Shown here piece after piece: positions 35,439 to 46,946 of a DNA stretch of 64,000 nucleotides; within the stretch, counting starts at the first letter, position 1; every line of letters starts with the position of its first letter. The position numbers were made by a program, and so were the translations under genes. This DNA is from Cokeromyces recurvatus (taxonomy: Eukaryota > Mucoromycota > Mucoromycetes > Mucorales > Mucoraceae): assembly GCF_025118155.1 (NCBI RefSeq), contig NW_026251402.1:372001-436000 (forward strand). The letters run 5' to 3'. The notes under the pieces are model-generated. The model was not told the DNA's origin and searched no databases. It was given only the letters and a program-made list of their open reading frames with translations.

Positions 35439-37485
35439 ATGGATTCTAATATATCGCAACAAGCATATACATCTATGATGAAATTCACAATAGATAGTCG
35501 TCCTTTTTTAAAGGTTAGAAATAATACTACTTTCTCTTGAAAAAAAAAAATAAATATTTACTTTTTATATGTAGGATTTGCATGATTTATTTGCTGCACT
35601 TATAGTTCAAATACCATTGGATACGCATCGATCTTTATTTCGAAATTATTATAATACATTTACATCTGAAGATGCTATTCAAGCTTTAGGCAACTTACGC
35701 TTTTCTCATACAGTATGTACACCAGACCCTAATGATCCCTCTCGTCAACAACGAACCACAACAACTACAACTTTTAATATGGCTCGAGAAATGGCAAAAT
35801 CACTTTGTCAACATTTTCAAAATTGTCGATTAATGGAGAATGCAGTAGATCCTCAAAATAGAACCTTTCGTGATAAAGGCATTTGGCATTTAACTCCTAA
35901 GGGTTTATGTATTTTACAAGATTTTTGTTTACGAACAGAGGTTAATATATCTGAACTTCGAAAGCATTTTAGTCATATGGAAGCAATTCAATTAGTTCGT
36001 TTAGAACGTAATCTTGATGATGACCAATTGATATTAACAAGAGCTCAAGTTTCAGTTATCTTTCGTGTTATGATGGTTTCTTTACCTCTTGATGGTGAAT
36101 TATCAAGTTCGGGTAATGCTAGTTCAGTGTCTGTATCATCCAGGCAACAACCTTGTAGTACTCCTGCTTCATCTACTACCTCTTCAGTCTCTTCAGCAAC
36201 TTCTTCTTCTTCTCCTTCATTGAGTACACCCTTTGCTATGTCTTCTGCTTCATCTATGGGTGATTCACGAGTCCAAATTCTTGGAAATTATCTTCTTACT
36301 CTCTCTAAATCAAATCGTACTACTCAAGTTAAAACAGCTAAAACGATGCGAACTGTCTTTTCTTCTCAAATGTGTTATGACTGGCTTATGGATTATACAA
36401 CTATTTCATGTCGAGAAGAAGCTGAAAGTATTGGTCAAGAATTTATTAAATATAATTGGATAGAATTTCAAGATATGAAACATCAAAGTATACCCTTCAA
36501 GGTATCCAAGGTGGTTATGTTTGTCGTTACTGAAAAGGGTAAAAAAGTCGTGTTGGAGACACCAAAGCAACCCATCTCCCTTCCACCCTTGAGTCAGACA
36601 TTATCTACAGATCGATCGAAATCTCACTCTGAAATAGTGCGTTCGCGTAGTAACACGATTATAGAAGAAGAAGGAGGAGAAGGAGAAGAAGAAGAAGAAG
36701 AAAAAGCAACTTTACAAGAGATACTTTCACAGGATCCTGAATCATTATTAATTACACAGTCAACAACTACAATAGTAAATGATGAAGATGCATCAGGGAA
36801 TGATAACAACCTAGGTCAATCTACTCTATCTTCTAATCGTCCATCTAGTATTGCTATTGATCATCATCATTCTCAACCTGCTGATACAAAAGAAAGTAAT
36901 TCAGCACGACTGAAAATCATACTTGAAAATGCTAAACTTCGTTCACCTTTCAAAGATTTCTTGAGAGCAAACTTTTGTGAAGAAAATTTGGATTTCTGGA
37001 TAGATTACAATACACTTCGAAGAAAATGTCGTAATCAAAGCCCAGCGTTACCCACTCAGAATCAAAAGGATTTAATGGAAGAAGTTTATGATATTTGGTC
37101 AACTTATTTAGCGCCGGGTTCATCTTGTGAACTCAATGTAGAGCATTCCCTTTGTCAAGAAATGGCAAGAATTATAAACTCTGTAATAACTGTCATCCCT
37201 GCCTATCTTGGTCAAGGCAAACCTACAATCGTCATCACTGCTTCCTCTGCTTCACAAAGCTTAAGAATGATGTTGAAATTATTTGATCGAGTCAATGAGC
37301 ATATTTGTCGTTTAATGGCTTCCGATTCTGTTCCAAAATTTGTAAAAACTGAAAAATACCGTAAAATAATAGACTCAATTGAAAGAAGTGAACGTAAAAA
37401 GCAAAGAGGATTAGAGGAACTAACGGACTCTCTTCGTAATATGGATACTACTGATGAATCATATCATGTTGAAATACAAGCGTAA
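35439..37485 (+). CDS. Regulator of G-protein signalling, DEP-DEP-RGS type (Sst2/FlbA-like)
   Basis: GTPase-activating protein for heterotrimeric G-alpha subunits. Exons 35439..35513 and 35575..37485 give 661 residues. The first DEP domain lies at about 35-120 (RSLFRNYYNTFTSEDAIQAL, GIWHLTPKGLCILQDFC). The second is at about 255-350 (MRTVFSSQMCYDWLMDYTTI). The RGS box is at about 469-627, with LRSPFKDFLRANFCEENLDF at its start and a tail helix around VPKFVKTEKYRKIIDSIE. Ser/Thr- and Glu-rich linkers separate the domains. Order and length match fungal Sst2/FlbA/CPRGS-1 proteins, which damp pheromone or growth G-protein signalling. The first intron has a GTTAGA donor; it joins FLK to DLHDLF in frame. 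Confidence 0.9.
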
Positions 37486-38509
37486 AATTTTAAACTTAAA
37501 AGTAACCATTTATTTTTAATAATAATAAAAAAAGAAGGGGAAATAAATTTATTAAAAGGAAAAAAGGAGTGTTTTTTTTTATTAAAACTATTCTTAGACC
37601 CTGATTCATGAGTATACAACATCATAAACCTATTGCATTATCCTAGTTAGTTAAACAAAGTTAAATGAGAGTTTGTTAGAACAAATTATAAAAAAAGAAA
37701 GAAGCTTAGTGCTTAATGTCCCATTAAGAAAGGTATTCATTTACACAAAACATTTGATATTATTAAAACAAATAGTATTGAAGATTTTATTATATACATA
37801 TATATAAAAAAAGGAAAAGAGAAAGTAAGTAGAAAGAGGAAAATGGGGCTATGGCATAATTTATGAGTGGTTGAAGAGGAGAGCCAATCGAGGAATATTT
37901 ATCCTAGTTATGACAGTAATGAAGGCGGATCTTTTATGCTGAAAAATGTGTTCAAGTTCTAGCAGGATTATTCAAATTACTATCTAATGAACAAATCAAT
38001 AAATAATCTTGAAGTTTATATATGCTTAGAGTGTTAGAATCTGATATAGAAGAAAGGAAAAGATGTTATCAATAATTTCAGGCATTTAGAGATAGCAGAT
38101 TACATGCTACTTTGTGAACAGTTGCATAGGATTATGTCAAATACCGGAGTACTCTCTTGGAATTTCAAAAGTCACAAAAACAGCAAAAGAATATAAAAAG
38201 TGCAGCTTGTCAGTCGGTCCTTTTTAAGCGAAAAGAACTAAATATTAAAGCTGATAAAAAATTAGAGTAATTTGTAATAACAACTTCTTTATATAATATC
38301 TGAAATTATGAATTACTGATTATATATACTGTCTTACTTTCAATCTCAGGCTATTGGAAACCTGTACTATGTTCAGGGGATTTCTTTTTTTTTCTTGGTG
38401 ATAATAAATCATCTTTCATTATTTATTTCTTCTTACAGTAAACACAATCCATTCTCTCTCTCTCCCTTGTTTGAAGCAGTTTCCTTTAGTTCACTATTTA
38501 GATTCAAAT
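37486..38509. other. Intergenic region downstream of the RGS gene
   Basis: AT-rich sequence with short A runs and a TCTCTCTC stretch near 38455; no open frame or RNA gene that I can support. Confidence 0.55.
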
Positions 38510-38809
38510 ATGACTCCTTTAACAAAATATTATGCAAAAATTTTCGGTATTGGCTTCGCGTTGGGTGCAGGAATGGAAGTTCTGTTAATTAAAAGTAATT
38601 ATTGTAAGTTAATTGCTTTTTTTTTCGAAAATATAACAATAAAAAAACAAAATGTCGATTTTTTTTTTTTTTGTTAATGATGTTCGAGATTTATAGATCA
38701 AATGCTTGCAGCTTCCGAAGCAAAGCAACGATTAAAAGAAATGCAAAAAGAACAGGAAGATGCTGAACGATTTAAACGTTTAAAGTCAGCGTCAGAATCT
38801 TCAGACTAA
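38510..38809 (+). CDS. Small single-pass membrane protein, SMIM4/UQCC5-like
   Basis: Exons 38510..38603 and 38697..38809 give a 68-residue protein. It has one hydrophobic stretch with IFGIGFALGAGMEVLLIKSN, then a charged helix (ASEAKQRLKEMQKEQEDAER). The pattern of a Gly-rich membrane segment with GxxMExxxIK followed by an Arg/Glu-rich helix resembles animal SMIM4/UQCC5, a mitochondrial factor for complex III assembly. The resemblance is short and I rate it tentative. The two-exon structure, clean GTAAGT donor and TTATAG acceptor, and preserved frame support a real gene. Confidence 0.5.
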
Positions 38810-39479
38810 CTTATTCATCATCTGGAATTTTTTGACAAAATTTAAAAGAGACAAAGGAATCAAGTTTATATATTATATTCAACCTATATGTTCGCTAAAA
38901 AAAAAAATAGAGGCAATGTAAATAAAAGAGTTCAAAACAACTAATTACTAATTAATGTAAATATTAAAATGTAAGCTGTAATAATAACTTTCAGCGTTTT
39001 TCCTCTAAATTCTACCATTTAAATAAAAAAAAATAGCTCTAAGCGCAACAATATGTTTAGATACAGTGCTAATTGTGCTAAATGGTAGTTTTATAAATAT
39101 TCAGTTAACGTTTTAGTATTTAATACATGGGGTAAAATAATACTCAAATTATTTTTTATAAGGAGTTATGTCAATAATAAATGCTAATGTTTTGGGCATA
39201 GCCTTATCAATTACAAATTGTCAATCACATCTTCTAGAGATTGAATAAATAAATCCATGAAGGAGTAATTCCATTTTCTTAATGACTAACATAAGCGTCA
39301 TTGAAGGTGATCAAAATATGGCTCTTCTTTATTTTATTTTTTAAAGAGCTTGAAATGGGAACCAATAATGGTTAACAAACATTATTAAAAGTAGAGACAA
39401 TCAAATGATAAATTTAATAGAGCTTAGGACAACAACATCTAAGAGAATAAATTAATTAAAATTTTTTAAATTTGTTTAC
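38810..39479. other. AT-rich region downstream of the small membrane protein gene
   Basis: No gene supported; the minus strand may hold further decayed sequence of the broken membrane-protein gene beginning to its right. Confidence 0.45.
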
Positions 39480-41270
39480 TTTAAAATTTAGTATAAATGT
39501 GAACAGCAATATTAGCAAGAAAGACGCCCAAGGTGTAAAGCAACAACATAAAGTCACCACAATACAGAAGGCATGGTCATAGCAAGGATAGCTATCAAGT
39601 CATTCTTAACTAATTAGAGCTACCGAATTGTTTGCCTTTTGAAATCCTTCAGCAAACAGAACCTTGGTCACCTTGCGGTCAAGCTCTATCTTATAATAAT
39701 GCCAAATAAAAAGTTAAAGGAAAAGAGTAAATATAAAAGTAGCTGACGTAGCTTTTTATTTCACTTTTAGGGAACATAGACATCTTTGATTGGATAAATT
39801 AATATTATATTTAAGAGGGGTTATAAATTCTGGTATGTTGCATCATAACAATTATCGCAGCAAATTCGGTGAAGATTTACTAAAATAAAGACAAAGAATT
39901 TGATTTTAATTTGGCAGTAAAACTGGTCATGATAATTCGGTAAATAGGACGAGAGTTATAAAGATGAAATGAAAATAAGATGTAAATTTGGCTAGCAGAC
40001 TTATAAAAAAAAACTTTTTCTTACTGAACTATGTTACTCCATTCCTAAAAATCTACAGACTAAAAAATGCTAGAAATTTAAAGAGTGATAATAGTGAATA
40101 ATATGAGTAATGATGATGATGGCCATAAAAATTTGTGTATAATTCGCAATCAAATCATGTTTTTTTGAAGGCAAAGAATGAAGGGAGTATCAAATGGTGC
40201 AAAGAGGAGAGTCAAATTTAGACTGTATCGCTTCTGTATCACAAAATATCCATAAGCATTTAACTTCCCTCCTTATATTTCCTAATCTTCATCAAATCTT
40301 TTTTCACATTAGTTTTCGGTCTAATTCTTTTTCTTCTAACCTATCAATTTACCTTTTGTAATTTTATTTTGAATAATTCTTGTCCCACTTCTCTATTGAT
40401 GTAAATAAACAAAGCTTCATTTATAAAAGAAAAAAAAAATCCAGATTGCATTATGCAGAAAAGGGATAATTTGCTGAAAACGTTACGGAGTATTAATTGG
40501 TAGAGTACATTGCGTCAGATAGTAATGAATAAGTGTGAGAGACCAGAAGCAACACCAATGAGAAATGGGAATACATAGAAGTGTAGTAGAAGGACGAGTG
40601 ACGTTAGGCATATAATGGCAAAAATGATGAGTTAGCTGTTGTACAATAGACATAGAGAAGTTTGTAGTAGAGAAACAATTGAAGAAAAGAATATCATTAT
40701 GGACAGTAGTAGATCCGCGTGTAATAGCTAAATAGAAAAGGGGGTAAGATGAGAGATAATCCAGGGATAAGCATGCTTATGAATATAAGAAGCACTTCAA
40801 TTCTAAAGCATAAAACATATTGAGAACCAAACGAAATATATTGGCGGTGTCCGATATAAAAACAACTTTGGCAAAAAATTTAGAACCAAAACAATTAATA
40901 GTGAATAGGCACGAAATGAGAAACTGTAAGTAAAACATGATTAAGAAATGGAGCTGACTATAGGCTTTAGAATGAGAATCCGCAACCTGATAGAGCACGT
41001 TAATAGTAAAGAGCCTGTGCATAGACGGAAAGATGAATGGTAGCAGTAGATCGCATACTTGGTTAATATTGAATAACAATAGTTTTCAGGGGAAGAAAGC
41101 TAGGAAAGGTAAATATATCGAAGCACGAGGAAGATCCAACGAAAATATAATACTTTTTGTTGATCACAAGGATCTAGGTCTCCTAGTTCTTTGATTGATT
41201 TTGGTTGAGTGGAAATATGCGCTAACTCATGAATAGGCTGTCAACCAAAGTGATTCTGGAGATATTTGAT
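39480..41270 (-). pseudogene. Decayed multi-pass membrane protein gene, family not recognised
   Basis: Scattered minus-strand stretches read like membrane-protein exons but lie in different frames broken by stops. In order they include LGDLDPCDQQKVLYFRWIF near 41190..41130; an open stretch at 41079..40777 with FLIMFYLQFLISCLFTINCF; MLIPGLSLILPPFLFSYYTR near 40776; SLVLLLHFYVFPFLIGVASG near 40615..40520; YSLNLTLLFAPFDTPFILCL near 40235..40165; FTEFAAIIVMMQHTRIY near 39885..39830; KVTKVLFAEGFQKANNS near 39680..39610; and MLLLYTLGVFLANIAVHIY near 39540..39485. Some edges look like acceptors (CTTACAG at about 40930). The repeated alternation of hydrophobic segments and charged loops suggests a receptor or transporter with seven or more segments. 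It could instead be a live gene with many introns, but in-frame stops inside hydrophobic stretches argue for decay. Confidence 0.4.
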
Positions 41271-41632
41271 TGGGTATGGAAAGACTCGAAGTAAATACCA
41301 ACATTTAGAAATTATCAAACTAATAAAATCTTTATAATATTTCTATTTTCATAAAATAAAGCCTTCTTTTTTATTTTAATATCTAGCTAATGAAATCAAT
41401 GAACATATTTGAGTCTTCACTATAATTATTGTTCATAAATGAATCTGTACAGGTGTAGAAGATGGTACATCCTTATTACTTATTACTTAAACTTGAGGAA
41501 CCTACACCTTTTCTGGCCATCTAAAAAAAGAAATAGGGAGATTTTTTTTGAGACCCGCAACAGTTATCACATGTATTAGGATCATTAACGTAGCGTAAAT
41601 GCGTTCTTACCCCTTTTTTTTTTCTAACCAGC

Positions 41633-43942
41633 ATGAGCTCTTGTAAAGAAAACAAAGTAGGTTTAGACTTAAACGTCTCGTCCTTTTTCAAGAAGATGAC
41701 AGACAAAAATTGGAAATTTGAAAATTACTTGGTTTATAAAAACAACAAAGATAATAACTTTGAACCCAATAAAATGAACTATATAAGCGATTTAAATACC
41801 ATTTCAACTAATACACCAGCATTATCGCGCTTAATTGGTAATTTAATTGAAAATTCCAGGAGCATAAAGGACAAATCACCTAATCAAGCGCAATCATGCT
41901 TTAATCTAACGGGAAATAATAACCAAATAATCAGCAACTCACCTCACGCTATTATAAACAAAAAACCGTTGGATGATATGATATTTTCCTCGCTCCTTGC
42001 TACGCATCAAAAGACTAGTAAATCATATGAAGAACAGCAATATTGAAGAAGAAGAACAAGAAATGCTGAAAGCCGAATTATTCGATATTAATCATAATTT
42101 CGCTGCTGAATGTACATATCATGAACAAGTAGTAATTAATAACGTTAACTATACAAAGCTCTTTAAAAAATTCAAGCTACGTTCATATAATTCTCTTAAA
42201 GATGCGCATGAAAATAACGATGTTATGTATATAGAGCAACAATTTTATGTGATATGGTAAGATTATAAGTTAATTCTGTAAGCATGTATGTCTAACTTAT
42301 AGTTCCCAAAACTCCCTACCATGTAGTTCTATGTCCCATATACTCGTTCTGAAGTCTGGTCAATACCCTGATCAAGCAGCTCAAGCCTTTTCGCTCAAAT
42401 ATCTTGTTTATATTCACAATTATTTAAAGCAAAAATTCTTTGAAAACAGTATCGTTGATATCTCACAGAACATGTTTAACAAAATCAAAAACTTTGTCCA
42501 GTCAATATTGTTATGATTGTAGTCGTCCTTACAACTAAGTCAATATAAATAAACCATCATTTATTACATAATAAAGAGGTTATTCAAAAAAAAATTACTG
42601 TATTGTACTTCACAGCATAATATTCATTCTACATTCAGTTCTAATAACAGTTATTGTTAAAAATAAGCATATACATTGTATTATGTAACAATAAGATTTC
42701 AATAGGATCATGACTCATATAATTATTTATATATGCATCTATAATGTTGAATATTGTTATGTAATAATATCTTAGAGGATGATGATAATATTAGCACATA
42801 AATAATTGGTATTGTTATAGCTGGAGTATTCACTGTGAATTAATATTAGCGCGTTGCTTACCCCAGAAATAATGATTGGGTATATTTTTAATAACAGCGA
42901 CAGTTAAAGGAGAGAAAAGATAAAATAAATATTATTGCATGCAGGATTATTTGGAGACGATATTTACACAGACAACATTTACACAGACAATATTTACACA
43001 TACATCTATTTTTCTTGAGTATAATGTTTGTATTATTTTTTCTTTTTATAAACTATACAAAGTTTTCACAGACTTGTTTTTTCTGTTTTCTCTTTCCTTA
43101 TCTTTTGCACTTAAAACAAATACTATCCATTTCAAAAGAAGATATGAAAAATGCCTTTTTCAACTTTGAAAAAGAAAATCGAACCTTTATGACTAAACGT
43201 GAAAAGGTTATAACTAAATCATACAAGCAAATGTAAATATATTTTATTTAGTATAATTCATTATAGTCTTCTAACATATTATGTACAGGACACTGGATTT
43301 ACCAGCAGGCAAATTTATTAAGCCTGTTAACGAAACTGGCAAAAAAGTAAACTACATAGCACCATTTCTTTCAACTTTTGTGAATAAGGATCATTCTTTA
43401 TTAAAATGGCCCGAAGTAGACCCTCGTGAAAAGACAAACAAGACAAGTCGAAAGAAAAGACCTGATGCAATATTCTATACAATATATCAAGCCATGCTTG
43501 GAAACAAAATTGGATTTGGCGAAGTTAAATTAATTGAGTCAAAAAAAGTAAACTAGATCATTATATTTAGACTTGTATCGCCAATTGCATTTTTCTAAAG
43601 ATGTTGTGGACAAAGGAAATGGATGTACTCAAGTCATAAACTTTCAATCAATTGGAAAAAAAATAACATTTTACCTTTTTACTTTAATTGGTGATTAGGT
43701 TTTATGTTATGCCAGAACTATTCGAATTAAAAATGCCAACTAATCTTGATAATATCTCAAATCTAACCCTTAATGACTTCAAGAACCTCTGTAACATCCA
43801 ACATTTGCTTAAAAACTCACAACAGCCTGTAGTACATGACAGCTGGAAACGTGTATCAATGAAGACCCTTGAGTTTGCTCAATTAGTCGTAAGCAAGACT
43901 TGCGGTGATAAACATAATAACACAATATTTTTTTTAGCTTGA
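41633..43942 (+). pseudogene. Broken gene with a PD-(D/E)xK-like motif, interrupted by a dispersed repeat
   Basis: Coding-like pieces in order: 41633..42046 (MSSCKENKVGLDLN...); an overlapping frame from about 42049 (EMLKAELFDINHNFAAEC); an intron near 42255..42302 that restores the frame into YPDQAAQAFSLKYLVYIHNY; then an abrupt stop at 42509, where the TGTTATGATTG repeat begins. Coding resumes after about 43120 (MKNAFFNFEKENRTFM). An intron at about 43233..43288 leads to LDLPAGKFIKPVNETGKKVN and KKRPDAIFYTIYQAMLGNKI, then GFGEVKL. Further pieces (YRQLHFSKDVVDKGN, RFYVMPELFELKMP) are offset by frameshifts. RPD followed 18 residues later by GEVK fits the catalytic pattern of PD-(D/E)xK nucleases. 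I recall many related uncharacterised proteins in Mucorales genomes, but no search was run. Not an intact gene. Confidence 0.6.
42509..43118 (+). mobile_element. Dispersed repeat insertion (TGTTATGATTG family) in the pseudogene
   Basis: Starts with the 78-base module TGTTATGATTGTAGTCG...GAGGTTATTCA (42509..42586). It continues with an 84-base module around TTCACAGCATAATATTCATT and ends near 43118 with sequence shared with 60834..60926 (AGTTTTCACAGACTTGT, CTCTTTCCTTATCTTT). TG...CA ends fit an LTR-like or terminal-inverted-repeat element; no coding capacity. Right boundary is approximate. Confidence 0.55.
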
Positions 43943-44294
43943 TTAATGTATATTATACTGTTACAGAAATTATTATACAGAGTCTCATTGTTGGGTACGA
44001 TACTTTATTATCATTAATAAAAGTGATATTTGATTCTGCAAGTGTGCGACTTTGAAAGTTCAAATGTGCTAATTAAAAATCTCTTATACGCTAAAAATAT
44101 AATTATAATACGCTAAAAAAAATAAAATGAAATGAAATACGTGAATTCATTTTGAAAAACCTGTATATCATATGCTTACTCTTAGAGTCTAACTTTATCG
44201 TCGTGCTTTATGTACTTTTTTTGTGTATTAAAAAGTAAATAAATTAAGCAAAATGGACAAATGATATGTTATTTCGTTTATTTTATTATATTAC

Positions 44295-46946
44295 TTAGAA
44301 TGCAGTAGGATAAGTAGCATCACACATATGAGGGTTTTGTCCACTATGTAAGTTTAAGATTAGATCATTTGTTTGTTGGTTTGTTTGTTTATATAATCAT
44401 AGTAGATAACTTACCACCATAAGGGTTGCAGAGCCTCTGTGTTTATTCCTCGTTTCAATAACTTAAATCGCCAGTCAAATATTCTTGGCATTGCATCACC
44501 AATATCACGTTTTTTATTTTTTTTATCATATCTTCCAGACCACATTATCTCTGCTGCTGCTGCTGCTCTTGGCCTGAATATAAATAAAATAATATTATTA
44601 GTATAATAAAATCATATAATAATGAATAAGAAAAATGTACCATAGTCGGATGTCCAGAGATGTTGAATCTACTTGTTCTGTCCACATTGCTACCTCTCCA
44701 CCTAAAACATTTTTAGATTCCTTTTCAGTAAGATTATAAGTCATGTCATAACTATATATTCTTTGCCATGACTTAAAAGGACTAAAAATTATACATAAAT
44801 ATAAGACTACTTATTAATATTTGTTATCTTTTATTGTCTTACCTGCACCAATCACCTCCTGCTCCTCCCCAATTTTGAGTCTTGTAATTATCTGCTACAT
44901 TATTCTTGTCTAAAGCAAGAACAACGTCTTTTGGGATCTCTGGAGCAGCCTGTTCATCGTAGCTAGTATCATTACCACTATTATAAATATGTATATTTTA
45001 GTTAGTATTAAAAAAAAATCGTCCTTAGTTAAAAAAGTAATTAGGGCTTACCCCCATCCACCATGTCCACAATCAAGATACCAGAAATTATAATTAGAAG
45101 CAATTACTTTATAACCCTTCTTTATTGCATTTTGTACAGGGTTAGTCCAAACCTGTAAAATTACATCTTTCGATATAGGTAAATTATCATTGGTAACAGC
45201 ATCTATTAGAATTTATAAGTTTAATTATATAATATTATCAATCGTATTTTATACATATTTCTTAATATACCTTCCCACAAAATCGCCGTCTTTTTTGAAT
45301 TCTTAATAATATTCAATTCTTTTTGTAAAAATAGATGAAGAAGATCGATTCCGGTAACATTGTGAGTCTTCATATAATTTCGAACATTTTTATCCTGTTC
45401 CCAGCATTTATATACTGGCTCATCACCTCCTCCATGATACCAGTTATCTAGAAATAAAGAAGCAACCTCAGTAATTACTTTGTCTACTAGGTCATAAGTC
45501 TCATTAAGAACTGGATTAAGTTGTCCGGTACCAGGTTCAGCTGCAAGGCGATTACCCCATTCATTACTTTTATCAAGGTAATGAATACCTGTACACGTAC
45601 TAATAAAAAAAAAAGAGAATTAGCCAAGAGTATCGAGTCAAGATATTGTTCAATTTAATAGAGGATTTATATATCTAAAGTAATATAGATGAAAATAACT
45701 TACGTGATCTCCTTATGAGATAACGCCCATGATCCGGTATGTGCAGGCTAAATAATATATACTTGAGACATTGAATATAAATAGATAAGTATGAATAATT
45801 ACCATGTCAATTTCGGGAATTACTCGTACACCTCTCTTGTATGCATATTTTATTATATGCTTAATATCCTTTTTAGAATAGGTTAATCTTTTTTGTTGCA
45901 ATACATAAGCGCCTTGATGTGCAAATTCAGGAGCACTTTTAAGTTTTAATGGGAAACTGTGAGAATCAGTTATATGCCAATGGAAAACCTACAACATAGG
46001 AAAGACAGTTCCTTATTAAGGAGAATATACTCTCGTTATATATTTATTTACATTCATTTTATTGAAAGCCATTGCATCTATAGTACGAAGAATATCCTTA
46101 ACTGGGAAAAAGTTCCTTGATGTATCTATTATAGTTTTAAATATAAACTAATCAAAATCATGATAAAAAGAAAAGTTTTTTTTTTTTTTTTTTTTTACCT
46201 AACATTAGTCCACGATGTGTATATTTAGGTGAATCCTTGATTTTGATAGGTACATTAGGTATATAAAGACCTTCAAATCCATTATTTTTATTGTCATCAT
46301 TTTCTTCCTCATCATCGTAATCTATAATGGATTCCTCTCCATCATCACTTCGACTAGGGTAAGATTGAACCAATTGAGAAAAGGTCTCAAGACCACGAAG
46401 AGCACCCCATACTGTATTTGCTTTTAATGTAGCTTTCCTTTGATTCACAGGTATATTTAATATGTAGGACTCATCTACACCAAATTCTAATTTTTTATGT
46501 TCGTCTTTCAGAATTATATCTAACGATTTTAATGTAGCATCTGAGATATTTGAATTTGAATCATGATTCATATCAAAAGAATTCTGAACCTATAAATAAG
46601 ATGGATAACAAATAGATAAATAAATGATAATAAAAGTAATATTGCGATCGTTAGTATTACCGGAATCCATCTCTCATAGGTTATAATTCGTGTATAACGT
46701 TTGATAGCATGCTTTAAATACTTATTATCAGAACCAGAAATGTAAAATTTTGTCTAAATAATAATAATAATAACCTAGTATTCATTAGTTGAATAAGAAA
46801 TAAACGACAATAAAATTAATACAAACATCAAGCTGAAGCTCTGTTTCCCCTAATAGAATATTTTGAGGTATGGGCCATAACAGAATTGCTCTAGCGACAG
46901 ATATTAAGGCAATATATATTACTATAGACAACCAAAATAATTTCAT
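44295..46946 (-). CDS. Secreted beta-N-acetylhexosaminidase (GH20)
   Basis: Glycoside hydrolase releasing terminal N-acetylglucosamine/galactosamine, in fungi used on chitin oligomers during wall turnover or nutrition. Twelve exons: 46827..46946, 46661..46753, 46199..46589, 46052..46125, 45803..45988, 45704..45747, 45271..45599, 45052..45202, 44843..44977, 44641..44781, 44415..44573, 44295..44343; 623 residues. An N-terminal hydrophobic signal ([19 protein letters not shown]) is present. The zincin-like N domain includes [18 protein letters not shown]. The TIM barrel shows [51 protein letters not shown], the catalytic pair D362-E363 in [24 protein letters not shown], and [12 protein letters not shown]. 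All family residues are present. The intron-rich structure keeps frame at every join. Confidence 0.93.
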
